From NCBI GenBank assembly GCA_030549175.1, contig JAUKUA010000005.1:4526001-4590000 (forward strand): a stretch of DNA of 64,000 nt, given 5' to 3'. Numbering within the stretch: the stretch's first letter is position 1; every line of letters begins with the position of its first letter. Of this stretch, positions 1 through 10,692 are shown piece after piece. The notes beneath the pieces were generated by a model that ran no database searches, was not told the DNA's origin, and saw only the letters and a list, made by a program, of their open reading frames with translations. The DNA comes from Lasiosphaeris hirsuta (Eukaryota; Ascomycota; Sordariomycetes; Sordariales; Lasiosphaeriaceae). The position numbers and the translations under genes are program-made.

Positions 1-297
1 GACATCTTGGTTGCACATACCAGGCCACCGGTTCAAGTCGTCAGCGGCGTCCTGAGTCGTCAAGTCTAAACCTTCCCCCTGAAACTTTATTTGCTGAGGG
101 GCCCATCACATGAAAACCGGACCAGCATTTCATCGCACGTGTCGAGAAGCCCCACCCTCGAGAGTTGTTTGCGCCATAGAACATCGTTGTTTTCTCCCAG
201 GGGAGGTATTCGAACCACAAGTTGAAGCCCATTCCCAGTGTATCTTGGAACCCAAAGACATCCCCGATCCCGAGTATCACCAGAGACACCTGCGACA

Positions 298-1512
298 ATG
301 GCACCCGCCGTGAGCGCAAGCACAAGGACCATGAGGCAGTACGTCGCCACCAAGAAGGGAGGGCCCTTCCAGGTCACGACGGGGACATATCCGACGCCGG
401 GGCCCGGCGAGATCTGCGTGCGCAATCGCGCCGTCGGCTTGAACGCTCTCGATCTGAAGAACCTGCACCACGGCCAGACAGTCAAGACGTGGCCCGAGAT
501 CTTCGGCATCGACGCCGCCGGCGTTGTCGAGGTCGTCGGCGATCAGGTGACGCACTTCAAAGCCGGCGACGCCGTCATGTTATCAGCCGGCCTCGGTGGC
601 CGCCGGGGCGGCTTCCAAGAAGTCACCACGGTGCCGGAGCACTTCGCAGCGCTCAAGCCCGCAGCCTGGAGCTTCGCGCAAGCCAGCTCCGCCCCGTGCG
701 TCACCCCCCGCCCTCAATTCCACTCACCCACCCCCCTTTCCTACTAACCCCGTCCGCGCCGCAGAATCTGCTACCTCGCAGCCTGCGCCGCCATCACCAA
801 AGGCCTGGGAATCCCGCTCCCGCATCTGGCACCGCTAGAGACGCCCAAGGAAGACCAGGTCGACTACTACGGCGAGAAGAACCCCAAGGTGAACAACACC
901 AACAACGGCGACGGCAACGCCCCCACCCCCCCGGCGAAGCCCCCCGTGGCCGTCCGCTCCGTGCTCGTCCTCGGCGGCAGTTCGGGCGTCGGTACCTCGG
1001 CGCTGCAGCTGCTGCGCATGGCGCTGGGCCGCGACGCCGTCCTCGTGTGCACCAACTCGCCCGCGCACAACAAGCGGCTGGTGGGGCTGGGGGCGACCGC
1101 GTGCGTGGACCGCAACCTGCCGGGTGGGAAGTTGGTGGCCGCTGTGAAAGCGGCGACGCCGGGTGGGAAGGGGGTGGATGCTGTGTTGGATGCGGTTGCT
1201 GGCGTGGGTGGGGGTGGGCTGTGGGATGTGTTGCGGGCGGATGGGCCCAAGTTGTACAGTAATGTGTTTACGGGCGAGGAGGTGACCGTTCCGGAGGGGG
1301 TTCGAGGTACCCCCGTGTTTGCGCACATGATGCTCTCGGTTAATAAGGGCGGTAAGGCGGCGATGGGGAGGCTGGGGGATCTCGTCGAGGAGGGCAAGTA
1401 CCAGCTGCCGCTGGACATCAAGGTGGTCGGGAGGTGCCTGGAGGATATTGGCAAGGGGCTGGACAGATTGCAGGCCGGGGTCAGCGGGACCAAGTTGGTG
1501 GTTTCCTTGTAG
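298..1512 (+). CDS. Medium-chain dehydrogenase/reductase, enoyl-reductase-like (2 exons)
   Basis: Exons 298-695 and 765-1512 give 381 residues. The intron (696-764) has a GTGCGT donor, a CTAAC branch site and a GCAG acceptor. The N-terminal GroES-like half carries the GPGEICVRNRAVGLNALD segment and the GIDAAGVVE motif typical of the family. The second half has the nucleotide-binding loop VLVLGGSSGVGTSALQLL. This is the zinc-independent quinone/enoyl-reductase branch of the MDR superfamily, which includes the fungal toxD/LovC type trans-acting enoyl reductases; those use NADPH to reduce activated double bonds. No polyketide synthase lies nearby, so a role in secondary metabolism is not supported here. 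It is probably a cytosolic stand-alone reductase with unknown substrate. Family assignment is firm; substrate is open. Confidence 0.85.
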
Positions 1513-2547
1513 GGAATAGTGGCCACATTGCTGGACAGGAGCGAGTTGAGATGTTTTTTTTTCCGTTGCGGGTGGCTGGTAAAACGTCTCGTGGGGGGAA
1601 GGAGTGGTTTGAAAGTGGCGAATTTTCATTGGACGAAATGAGGGTGGTTCACTGGTTACCTATCTCAGGGGGGAGAGGAGAGGGGAGGGGGGGGGACAAG
1701 AGATGTGATGATAAGCTCGAGCACTCCAGCTTCCGTGTAATTTCCCAAGCTGAGCCTCTTCATTCTCAATATCTTGTCCATGTGTTATAATTAGTGTCAA
1801 TGGCCGTGTGTGTCCTGACCTGACCAATCTCCTTAGCTCAAGTGTCACGGTATCACCCCCATTGTAAAGGGAAAGAGCTGCTGCATCAGCTGCAAGGAGT
1901 CCAAACAAAGTCAGTGAATAACCTCCGATGGTACACGTGCGCGTACAAATCAGGTTGATGGACCGAGGAAATCTCCAGTCGGGCAGAGCTAGCAAGTGTT
2001 TCGTCTTACACCGGGCCAGGAACAGTCGGGTTTGGCGAGACTCGTTGAGGCGAACGGTAGATGAAGCTGCACCGGAATTTTACTTGAAATCTTTTAGGCT
2101 ATTGATGTCTGAATGTGCTTCCTCGGGGGTGTACAATGAAACAAAGGTGGAACCGTGGATGTGATTGCTGAGTTCAGATGCGCAACTACCATCGGTTTCA
2201 GTGGTAAAGTTCGCTGCAAAATGGCCTTTAGGAAGGAGCAATGATGGCAAAAGAAGGCAAGAGGTTCTCACTTCCACCTGAGCTGAATCCAGCCGACCCG
2301 CTCCTCAAGAGAAAGGCAAGGGCCACGAAGTGGAAGCCCCAGGGGTATAAATCGTTGCCCCAGCACCAGTCCCGAGGCAACTCTTCTCTTTGCGCAACAA
2401 TATTCTCCCACACATCTGTTCGTGGCTGTGATTTCGGCCGTGGTCAGTCGACACTGCAGTCTCCCCAGCAAGTTGCACCGCCCTTCAGCATCCGCCATCT
2501 CTTGATCTTTCTCGATCTTGCCGCCAGCTATCCGCAACATTGTGACC
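1513..2547. other. Intergenic region, no gene seen
   Basis: About 1 kb between two plus-strand genes. It holds a G9 run at 1687-1695 and a TATAAAT box at 2346-2352 that serves the downstream secreted-protein gene. Short open frames on both strands have no protein-like composition and no splice context, so none is called. Confidence 0.5.
2346..2352 (+). promoter_or_regulatory. Putative TATA box of the secreted Cys-rich protein gene
   Basis: TATAAAT lies 196 bp before the ATG at 2548 in a GC-rich context. Position and sequence fit a fungal core promoter. Not tested. Confidence 0.35.
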
Positions 2548-3721
2548 ATGAGAGCTGCAATATACTCGGCTTTTGCTGCCCTCGCGGCCTCTGCAGTCGG
2601 CGTCCAGGGTCACGGTACCCAGGTCCGCGATGTCCAGGGCGGCGCTGTGTCGGGTAAGTTCTTTCTCGGAATTTGCCCTCTGCTTGCGAACACGAATGCT
2701 CAGAGTATCATGCTTACGTCTTTATTTTTGCAGAGACTACAATGACGACCATTCCGTACCTCACCATTTCTGTCCCGAAGCCTACCGCCACGATTGACTG
2801 CTGGGATCCGGTCAAAGACGACTACAAAAACTACACCTCGTTGAATGGCAAATTCTACCGCCTGGATTGCCAGGTCGACTATTCAGGAAACGACATTGCC
2901 CAAGTTTTTGCTCCTACTTACGCCTACTGCGTTGAAGCCTGCTCTGTCGACCCCGGTTGCCTCGCCTTCTCCTACATCTTTGCCTACGATGGGGCCAACT
3001 GCTTTCTCAAGAACCCCCCATCGGAGCCCACAGGTCAATCATTGCCAGGCGTCTGGAGCGGAAAGTTAGAGCCTGTCAAGGCCTGGGACACCACAAGCTC
3101 GGCTGCTGCCACTGCTGCCCCAACCCCTCCTCCCACTCCCGCCACCTCGGCGCCCGGTCCTAAGAAATCCACAGACACTGGTCCCTGGGAGGTGTCCTGG
3201 TATGTCTCATGCAGTGCCTGAAACCATGAACTCAACTGACAGCTCTCGATAGCTACAATTCCGGCTACAAGGCGGCACGCAGGCCACTAGTAGCTGCCAT
3301 CAAGTTTTTCTGCAAGGGCGGCTTTGACGGCAAATTCGGCGGATTTGTGAATAATAACATATTGACCAACAACGGGTCGCTCGACAGCGGTATTGTCGGT
3401 CTCAGCATTAGGCAGGATGTAAACCTCATTACCCGCCTATTTGTTAGGGTCCTCAATCCCGATTGCCAGGTCGACTTTGCAGCGATGGGATCACAGGCCT
3501 GTGAGAATCTCTTCAGGGGCCCGCTCGACCGTTGCGACACCCTTGTTGAAGACGGCAAGAGAGGCGGTTATACTGAGGACAACTGCTCACAATGGAGTCT
3601 CGACCCTCAGTACGTGGTTTACGACGTGCCTGACTGCACATACGACCCGAATGCCGATACTCCAGACCCGAAGTGTGTTGCGTGGCATCCAGATGAGGAG
3701 TTCTGGAGCTCTGACACTTAA
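2548..3721 (+). CDS. Secreted cysteine-rich protein (3 exons)
   Basis: Exons 2548-2653, 2734-3199 and 3253-3721 give 346 residues. Donors GTAAGT and GTATGT, the TTTGCAG acceptor and a CTGAC branch site support the introns, and frame is kept across both. The N-terminus is a clear signal peptide (MRAAIYSAFAALAASAVGVQG). The middle holds paired cysteines (YAYCVEACSVDPGCLAFSY) like PAN/WSC-type carbohydrate-binding modules. A Thr/Pro/Ala linker of about 35 residues follows. The C-terminal 150 residues carry six or more cysteines with the spacing of small secreted modules found in fungal chitinase-like or effector-like proteins. Likely an extracellular wall- or host-interacting protein. The family is not recognised with certainty; the secretion signal is clear. 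Confidence 0.8.
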
Positions 3722-4545
3722 TCGCTCTGATTTAAGAGGGGCCTAAGCTCAGCGGGGGCTTAGCGAGGGAACAATTCGTCTAGACGAAGAGTATGGTGCC
3801 ACTAGCTCCACTTGCGAGTTATTTCAGATATTCTTTCAATGATTTTTGCTCGGCACAGCACAATCTTCCTGGTAATTAGGTAGATAGTCGTGGTATACAT
3901 CTCAGGTAGATGTCAAACTAAAGATGTTGTTGCTGCCTACATTTCTGAAACTGCTACATTCAATGATGTTGTACTTGTGACGGGTCAAAGGCTGGCATCG
4001 GGCAATGGGCCGCTTTGAGAGGTTGCATGATCTACCTTATGGAAGGAAAGGAAAGGTAAGAGTAGTAGCCGCGGTCTTGACTGCAGCTCTCATAAAGCTG
4101 CTCAGCTGTGTATAGTTACGCACATACTGGAGTGGCAGCTGGGTCTAAGTAGCAACCCTGAAACCCAGATAACATCCTAGGGGTCTAGCCCCACAACAGC
4201 ACTCGTGACGACCTGTGGCAGTGGAACTGGCAGATTTGAATAGAATTAAGGGGCTGCGAAAAATATGTGTTTTGGAGAAGGGTACGAAATCGAAGTCGTG
4301 AGACACCATTGACATCTGGCCGCTGAGAGCATGGTCCTCATTTTATCTTATAAAAGGGCAACCACTGCCGCCCAACCCACCCATTCATTCCCTTAATATC
4401 ATCTCGCACAGCAGCTCTCCACTGCACCTCTCAAAGCCCCGGACAGAGGCTTTAGCCAACACACAAGGCATCAACATCAACCACAAACCCGACCCGAGTG
4501 ATAGACCGTGTCGCATCAACCACACGCAAACAAAAAACCAACAAA
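3722..4545. other. Intergenic region, no gene seen
   Basis: Contains no protein-like frame. A TATAAAA box at 4349-4355 and a CA-rich leader precede the small gene at 4546. Confidence 0.5.
4349..4355 (+). promoter_or_regulatory. Putative TATA box of the small gene at 4546
   Basis: TATAAAA lies 191 bp before the ATG and is followed by a CA-rich leader ending in CAACAAAATGG, a good fungal start context. Confidence 0.35.
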
Positions 4546-4959
4546 ATGGCCACCAACAACTACATCCTATCCCTCCCGACCGAGGATGACCGATCCAAGC
4601 TGTTTGACGTGAACGCCAAGGTCCTTGGCGATGCCCGCAAGTTCCTCGAGGAGTACAGCAAGATATCCCCCGCCGAAATTGGCAACCTGTGCTTCCCCAT
4701 CGTAAGCCTTCCCCCGACCCGGTCTTCCTTGACATCGGTTGCTACCTCGCCCATGACATCCGCTCGCTGTGCAACGCAGGCGGTGGGCCACGATGTGGAC
4801 GAGGAGATGCCGTCGCGCCACTGCGAGGGCGTGATGACGTTTCTGCATAGTGCGGAGACGTTCCGGGAGATGATGCAGCTGGTTGGTCGATTGACGGGGA
4901 CGGAGTGGCGCATCGAGGCTGAGCTGGATGATGACTTTGAGGGGGCTTGTGAATGCTAA
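4546..4959 (+). CDS. Small unrecognised protein (2 exons)
   Basis: Exons 4546-4701 and 4780-4959 give 111 residues. The intron (4702-4779) has GTAAGC and a CGCAG acceptor. It is 78 nt, a multiple of three with no in-frame stop, so an unspliced form would stay open. The protein is acidic, with no signal peptide or membrane segment. It starts MATNNYILSLPTEDDR, has a helical-looking first half and ends with an Asp/Glu cluster and two cysteines. A TATA box and a CA-rich leader upstream suggest active expression. I do not recognise the family. The start is chosen for its AAAATGG context. Confidence 0.6.
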   Translation: MATNNYILSLPTEDDRSKLFDVNAKVLGDARKFLEEYSKISPAEIGNLCFPIVSLPPTRSSLTSVATSPMTSARCATQAVGHDVDEEMPSRHCEGVMTFLHSAETFREMMQLVGRLTGTEWRIEAELDDDFEGACEC

Positions 4960-5035
4960 CCTAGTTTAGCACGACGCTGCAATGTTAACATTAGATGGGA
5001 TAGATACAAAAGAAAACTCTCAGACGTATTTGCTA

Positions 5036-5288
5036 TCTACTATCTAACCCTAGTTTGTTTGTTCGCCTGTGACATGTCCTCTAGGGCCTAAAGGAAGACA
5101 TTGCAGTCTTGGAAAGCCTTTCAAGGATTTAAAAAGGCATATTTGGTCCTTACTTCATGGGGCCTTTCTACCATAAAAAGAGGCACTTTCGGCATTTGAA
5201 AGGCCTTTCTTGGTATTTTAAAAAAGCCTTTCCCGTTTCCATAACAGGCTTTAAAGTCCTACGCTAACAGACATAGGGTGGGTTGCAC
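5036..5288. mobile_element. MITE-like element, copy 1
   Basis: About 250 bp that matches, by eye at roughly 70-75 percent, the reverse complement of 41367-41608. Shared blocks include GTTTGTTTGTT near one end, ATTGCAGTC.TGGAAAG, AAAAAGGCATA, GGCATTTGAAAGGCCTTTC and AAGTCC near the other end. Both copies have imperfect terminal inverted repeats built on AACCC..GTTTGTTTGTTsGC. There is no coding capacity. Likely a non-autonomous DNA transposon; ends are approximate. Confidence 0.6.
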
Positions 5289-5556
5289 TTTTGTTGGGGC
5301 TGTGCAAGTTATCTGAATTAGCACTGCAATTTTAGCCCTCGCAGAGGGGTCAACAATTGAACTAGGACCCCTCATGTCATGTTTGGGAACCGACTGCAAG
5401 GCACCAACCAATCACAACCCATCAAACCATTCACAGAAGATCGCAAAGACAATGAACAATGGCAAAAGCATTAGCAATATTAGTACAAAGATATCTACAA
5501 GTAATTATAATCCGAAACAGCAAACCACATGCAATTCATAACGACGCCCAGCATCA

Positions 5557-8500
5557 TCATGTCAGCGGGGCGCTCAAATCCAACTTCCGGCTGCTCCGCC
5601 CCACAAACACCGTCTTGGGGTAGTTGCTGATGACCCAGTCCTGCACCGCCGTGTCCCAATTGCTCAGATCGCGTCTCGTGAGCGCGACCCGGAACTGCGC
5701 CGTCTGTCCTGGTTCGATGCGGATGCGGTCGAAGCCGCGCAGGACAACCTTGGGATCGTCCGGCCCGCCGAGGGTGATGTACAGCTGTGGCACCTCGTCG
5801 CCCGCAATCGGCCCCGTGTTCTTGATGTCCGCCGTGACGGTGTACAGGACATCGTAGAGTTGGCGGTTGCCACCTGGTGAGCTCTTTCCGGACGATCGGA
5901 GAAGCGGCTGTGGCGAGCCGTCGTTTGCGTGTGGCGGCAGGAACTCGCTCGCAGTCTGGCCATAATCGGGGTCCGCCGAAGCAATCTTTGCGTCCGTCGA
6001 GTTGAGGTATGGGTAGAGGTACTGGTAGATGTACGGGAACTCGTCACTGGGGAAGAGATAGTCGTTGAGGTCTGTCGAGAAGTTTCCAAACGTCGGCGCC
6101 GGGGAAGTCTCGCCCGTCGTTGGTCTGTATGTGTGGGCGTTGGACTTTTCGACCTGAAGGTTGCTGTAGCTGAAGGTCGTGTAGCTAAGTCCGTACCCAA
6201 ACTCGTAAACCAGAGGCGAGTTGGCCTTGTCGAAATAGCGGTAATCGATAAAGACACCCTCAGAAAAGTCCTGTTGCGGCGCATCCTTGCCGTTGTTTGG
6301 CTTGTAGAGAACGTCCGTCCCGTAGCTCTCGCGGGTGGCTCCCCAAGTGAACGGGGTTCGACCAAATGGATTGACCTTGCCATAGAGCACATCAACAATC
6401 GAGTTACCAGACTCCTGCCCAGGGAGACCGGCCCACAAAATAGCGGTGATGTTGGGGTTATTGTACCAGTCTGTGACGAGGACAGGGCCGGTGGAGTGAA
6501 TGACGACAATTGTGTTTGGGCACCAGCTTGAGACGTTCTTGACCAGATCATCTCCATTCTTCCACAGCGTAAGGTTCTTGCGATCGCCCATGTTTCCATC
6601 GACATTGATGTAGCCCTCGCCGGAATTCGCATTGACAAAAACAATAGCCGTGACATTATCCTGCGTAACCAGACTCTTGGTCTGCGAAGCGGCGTAGTTC
6701 GAGAGGACGCTCTCGTATCGGGTCCCGTCCTTGAGCGCTTGAGCTTGAAGCGCCGAGTCCGGTGTCACCAGATATGGATAATTAGCTGTGCCAGACCCCC
6801 AACCGACACCGAGCGAGCCGTTATCACACCCTCTGTCGTTGCAGGAGTTGGGGCCCAGAGGGTTAGGACCAGCATCTTCACCGATCACGGCAAGGAACTT
6901 GGGCTTCTTGAGAGGGAGGGAGCCCGTGTTCTTGAGCAGAACGGTACCCTTGGCAGCAACCTCCCGGATGATGTTGGCATGGTTTGCACGGACATCTACG
7001 TGCCAGTTGATCTGCTGAAAGCCCTTCTTGGCAGCCCAGTGAATCGGGCCGTAAGTTGCCAGGGACCAGAAGCTGAAGTTGATGGGCTCCTGCTCGACAG
7101 CCAGACCGACCTTGAAGAAGGCAGCCATAATACGCATGGCCATGTCGTCAATACGCCACTCGGGGACAGTCCCGTTGAGGACGGAGAGGGTGAGGTTGGC
7201 CCCCCAAAAGCTGAGTCCGGAGTTGAAGACGGTGTCGCCGGGCATGGTCATGTCGAGGCCGGCAGCGGCGCTGGCGGCGCCCGTATGCTGAGCCTGCCAA
7301 TCGCTCATGACGAACCCCTGGAAGCCAAGCTCGTTCTTCAGTAAGTCGTTGAGAAGTTTCGAGTTCTGGCAGGCGTAAGAGTTGTTGACCTGCTGGTAGG
7401 AGCACATGACGGAGCCAACGCCAGCGCGTACGGCGTCGGCAAATGGCCAGAGGTAGAGCTCATGCATCGTCTTGTCATCAATGTTGGATGAGAGCGTCTC
7501 CTTGATGTCGAACCCGTACCCCTGAGCCTCACCAATTTGGCGAAAGTGTTCTGGGCCCACGTTAGCGTGCCATCGCGCTCAAGGGGGAGGGGCACAATGC
7601 GACTTTACCTTGCTCATTGCCGATGAAGTGTTTGGCGCACGCAACCACTCCGGCATCTTGAATACCCTTGATCGACTCGGCAATTCCAACACCGGTGAGG
7701 ACCGGATCAGACGAGAAACCCTCCCAGTTGCGGCCGCCCTCGGGCATGCGACCAAGCGGTCCAGCAACCGGACCGAGCAGAACCGTGACGCCCTTCCCCT
7801 TGGCTTCCTCTCCCATGGCAAAGCCGCGTTTGTACATCAGAGCCTTGTCAAACGTGGCAGCAGCAGTCTGGCCGGAGGGAAACACGGAGTTGTAGTCTGT
7901 TCCGCGAATACCGACAGGGGCATCATGCATGCACAAGCTGCGGAAGCCGAGGCGAGGGATCGAACCGACCTGACCCACGCATTGCTCTCCCTCCCAGCTA
8001 CAATCAATCCTGTTAGCTCCCACAAGCATCGACGTGATCGGTAGGGCACATACCCGACACCTGTAGTCAGATTGACCTTCTCCAAGAGCGTCAGCTGGGA
8101 AACGAAGGCCTTGGCTTTGGCATAGGCTTCCTCCCAGCCATCGGCGGCAGGGTCCATCCATGGCGACGGATAGAAGGGGCCTGAGCTTGCGAGGGCTCTC
8201 TTGTGCAGCTGTTCAGTGTCAGCGTCTGATGCTCCCACGCCCAAGGTCGACAGCAGAAGCGGCAGCCATTGGGCTGCAGGTGTGTACCGCATGTTGGCTT
8301 GCTGGTATGCAAGGTCAAGCAGCGCCGCCGAGGTTAAATTTGGATAAGCGATGGCGGAGCGGGTAAAGCTCCCGCAACTCAACTCCCACTGGGCGCTGGA
8401 ATGAGATGGGAAAGGGGGGGATGCAAAGGACGATGTGCCAAAAATGGAAAACGCCAAACGCAATTCGTCATACCTGCTCTGTTGGTCGGCCTGCACCCGC

Positions 8501-8557
8501 AACTGTGGCTGCAGGAAAGCAGCTTGCCACGAGGGCAAGCACGGCAAGGGGTTTCAT
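5557..8557 (-). CDS. GH3 beta-glucosidase, secreted (4 exons)
   Basis: Exons run 8557-8474, 8388-8054, 7997-7609 and 7550-5557 and give 933 residues. Introns have GTATGA, GTATGT and GTAAAG donors and good acceptors. A signal peptide (MKPLAVLALVASCFPAATVAG) leads. The N-terminal GH3 barrel spans about 90-400; the catalytic nucleophile is the Asp of FVMSDW, near residue 353. KHFIGNEQ is a substrate-pocket motif. The alpha/beta sandwich domain follows (GTVLLKNTGSLPL, later WAGLPGQESGNSIVDVLYG), then an Fn3-like C-terminal domain after about 790. Many NxS/T sites are present. It hydrolyses terminal beta-D-glucosyl residues such as cellobiose outside the cell. It is somewhat longer than common family members because of an Asp/Tyr-rich insert around 690-740. 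Confidence 0.95.
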
Positions 8558-10543
8558 GACCGTCGAAAAACGTGGCGCGATGGTGGTTGCTCGCGCAAGC
8601 TTATCGGAGCTCAAAGAATTGGGAAGACAGGAGATCGCCGCACAGAGAGAGATACAGGGCCCGTGGCAACGGCAGGCTCGAGTCGTGCGGGGAGGCAATA
8701 TATAAAGCCCTTTTAAGGTTGTCCTGTTTACCTCATCTTGTGGGTTCCTGGATCGAGTGTCGGCCGCGACGTCGCACGGCAGCAATTGTCTCCCGCTGGG
8801 GGGGGGGGGGGGAACCACTCAGATGCCGTCCCGCATTACCAAGTTCCGCAGGTGGGTTGAACTGGGAGAGAAATCTTGATCCAGGTGGCAGCAGGACGGG
8901 AAGGGGGGACGGTGTCGAATAGAAGACGGCCGAAGGAGGCCGAGGAGCCACTGCCGCGGCGGAGGGCGAAGGGGAACAATCATCTCTGCGGCGAATGCAG
9001 GAAATCGATGCGCGTCAGGTGAAAAGCTCAGAGGCCGTAGCATCGAAAACGGGCCGATGCCTGGCAAGTCGCACAACGAAACAGAGGGCGAATGGCGGAG
9101 GGCAGGTTTTGGGCGCGCGCCGCTAGGAATGGGCAGGGGGGTCCGTCGATTGAAGGTCATCTCGCAGATGGGAGCTGGGCCCGAGATCTTGGCAAGAGCG
9201 GAATGCGGAGAAGCTCGACGCGCTCCCCTTCTGGCACGCGGCCGAGGGGTCGGCAAAATGCTAGAGATAATGCGGTACTTGCGGCCGGGAAGTCATGTTC
9301 CCTTCGCCAAAGGCCCTGACAATCTCATTGTTGACAAAGACTTTTTTAAGCTGGGCAGGAAGCCTGAGCTACAAGATCGAAAAGCCCAACATCCTTCCCG
9401 CTGCAGGTGGCCCCGTATGCGGCGGGGTACAGACCCCGGCCCGTGGTGCCACCACAACGCCATGCAGCTTCGTCCCTGTGCGACCATAGGAACTGATGGA
9501 ATCGGAAGGTGACAGAGGCACGCGGGGTTGCAACAGTGGAGACAATCCGGTCACGAAACCCATCCTCGAGTCCAGTTGGCCTGACGGATCCCGCAGGCAG
9601 TCGCATATACTGCACGGTATAGGCGTGTCATCAATTGACTATATGGACGCTGCCTATCCGAGTGTTTCCCGAAGATGTCCGCTCGGAAGATTTTGCAGGG
9701 TGGCCAAAATGGGAGATGACGAGCTGCTGTCGATCTGAATTACTTTCTCGCGGAACTTGGTCAAAGCGCCGCGTTTGGAATATATAAGTGATTTATTATT
9801 GACCCTGGCTTCGTTGTTCGGAATGTCCCACTGCCAGATTGCCAAAGGTCTGGCCATTTGAGATTTGAGATGGCGAGGCTGAAAGAGCCCTCTCTTGCGC
9901 ATTCTGTCTATGCCTTTGTCCGTCCCCCGAGAAACAATGAGATTCTCAGGAGCTTGAAAGGTGCCCGCTGACTTTTGACCACACCATCTTCCCCGCAATT
10001 GTCTCCACACCGGCCTTTTCTGCGCCGCAGCAAAATTCGGCCGCTAGCCCCTGCCGCTAGTGTCGCTCAGATGCCGGCTTGCCAGCCAAGCTTTTGGCGT
10101 GCCATTGGCGGCGCTTGGCTGTCGCCCGCGCAGAACCGAACAACGTCAACATTCGACGACAAATGGTCAGGCTGGTCGGGCCTTCTTCTGCCCAGCTGCC
10201 AACCAAACGGGCATTCCCACTGGACAGCCAGAATCTCCGATTCCCATCTTCAATGGGCACTGTTACATCATTACCAATCTTGAGTCAGATGTTGCGCGAC
10301 CTCCTCGTGGCTCATTGCTGACTCTCACTCTGGCGTAACGTTGTTGCCGTGAATGGCTTCACTGAGACATTCAATTTCTCAGCGTGTCACGTGGACTTTA
10401 TATCCACATTTGTCATTTAAAAAGTCATTGCGAGGTGAAACCAGCTGGCGAGTGATCATTTGAAAAAGACGTGCATCCTCCATTGTACTGTCCGCCGCTT
10501 TGAAGCACAATGCCCAATCCATCACAGCTTTCTACTAAATGTA
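8558..10543. other. Long intergenic region upstream of GH3
   Basis: Nearly 2 kb without a convincing gene. Open frames exist on both strands because of high GC, but they overlap each other and lack protein-like composition. It holds the GH3 promoter and a G15 tract (8798-8812). Confidence 0.5.
8699..8704 (-). promoter_or_regulatory. Putative TATA box of the GH3 gene
   Basis: TATATA lies about 145 bp before the GH3 start codon on the minus strand. A G15 run at 8798-8812 lies further upstream. Confidence 0.35.
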
Positions 10544-10692
10544 ACGTATTTTATATGCGAGTGTGCAATATAAGCGAGTGAGCAACCCGATTTTCTACAT
10601 GTAGCCCTGAAAATAAACCCTTGCTAAAACCACCAAATCTTAATAAAAAAACTTAAAACTTAGGATATAAGTTATTTGGACTATAAGAACTA

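Noticed and set aside
222..1262. 346-codon Arg-rich plus frame over the reductase
   Set aside because: Shadow of the real reductase exons in another frame; extreme Arg/Pro content.
298..1512. Enoyl reductase as part of a polyketide cluster
   Set aside because: No polyketide synthase, peptide synthetase, P450 or cluster regulator is present in the window.
5664..6656. 330-codon minus frame inside GH3
   Set aside because: Alternative-frame shadow of the GH3 exon, Arg/Ser/Thr-rich.
9057..9512. 151-codon plus frame and several overlapping frames upstream of GH3
   Set aside because: Frames overlap on both strands with no protein-like periodicity. They are by-products of high GC content.
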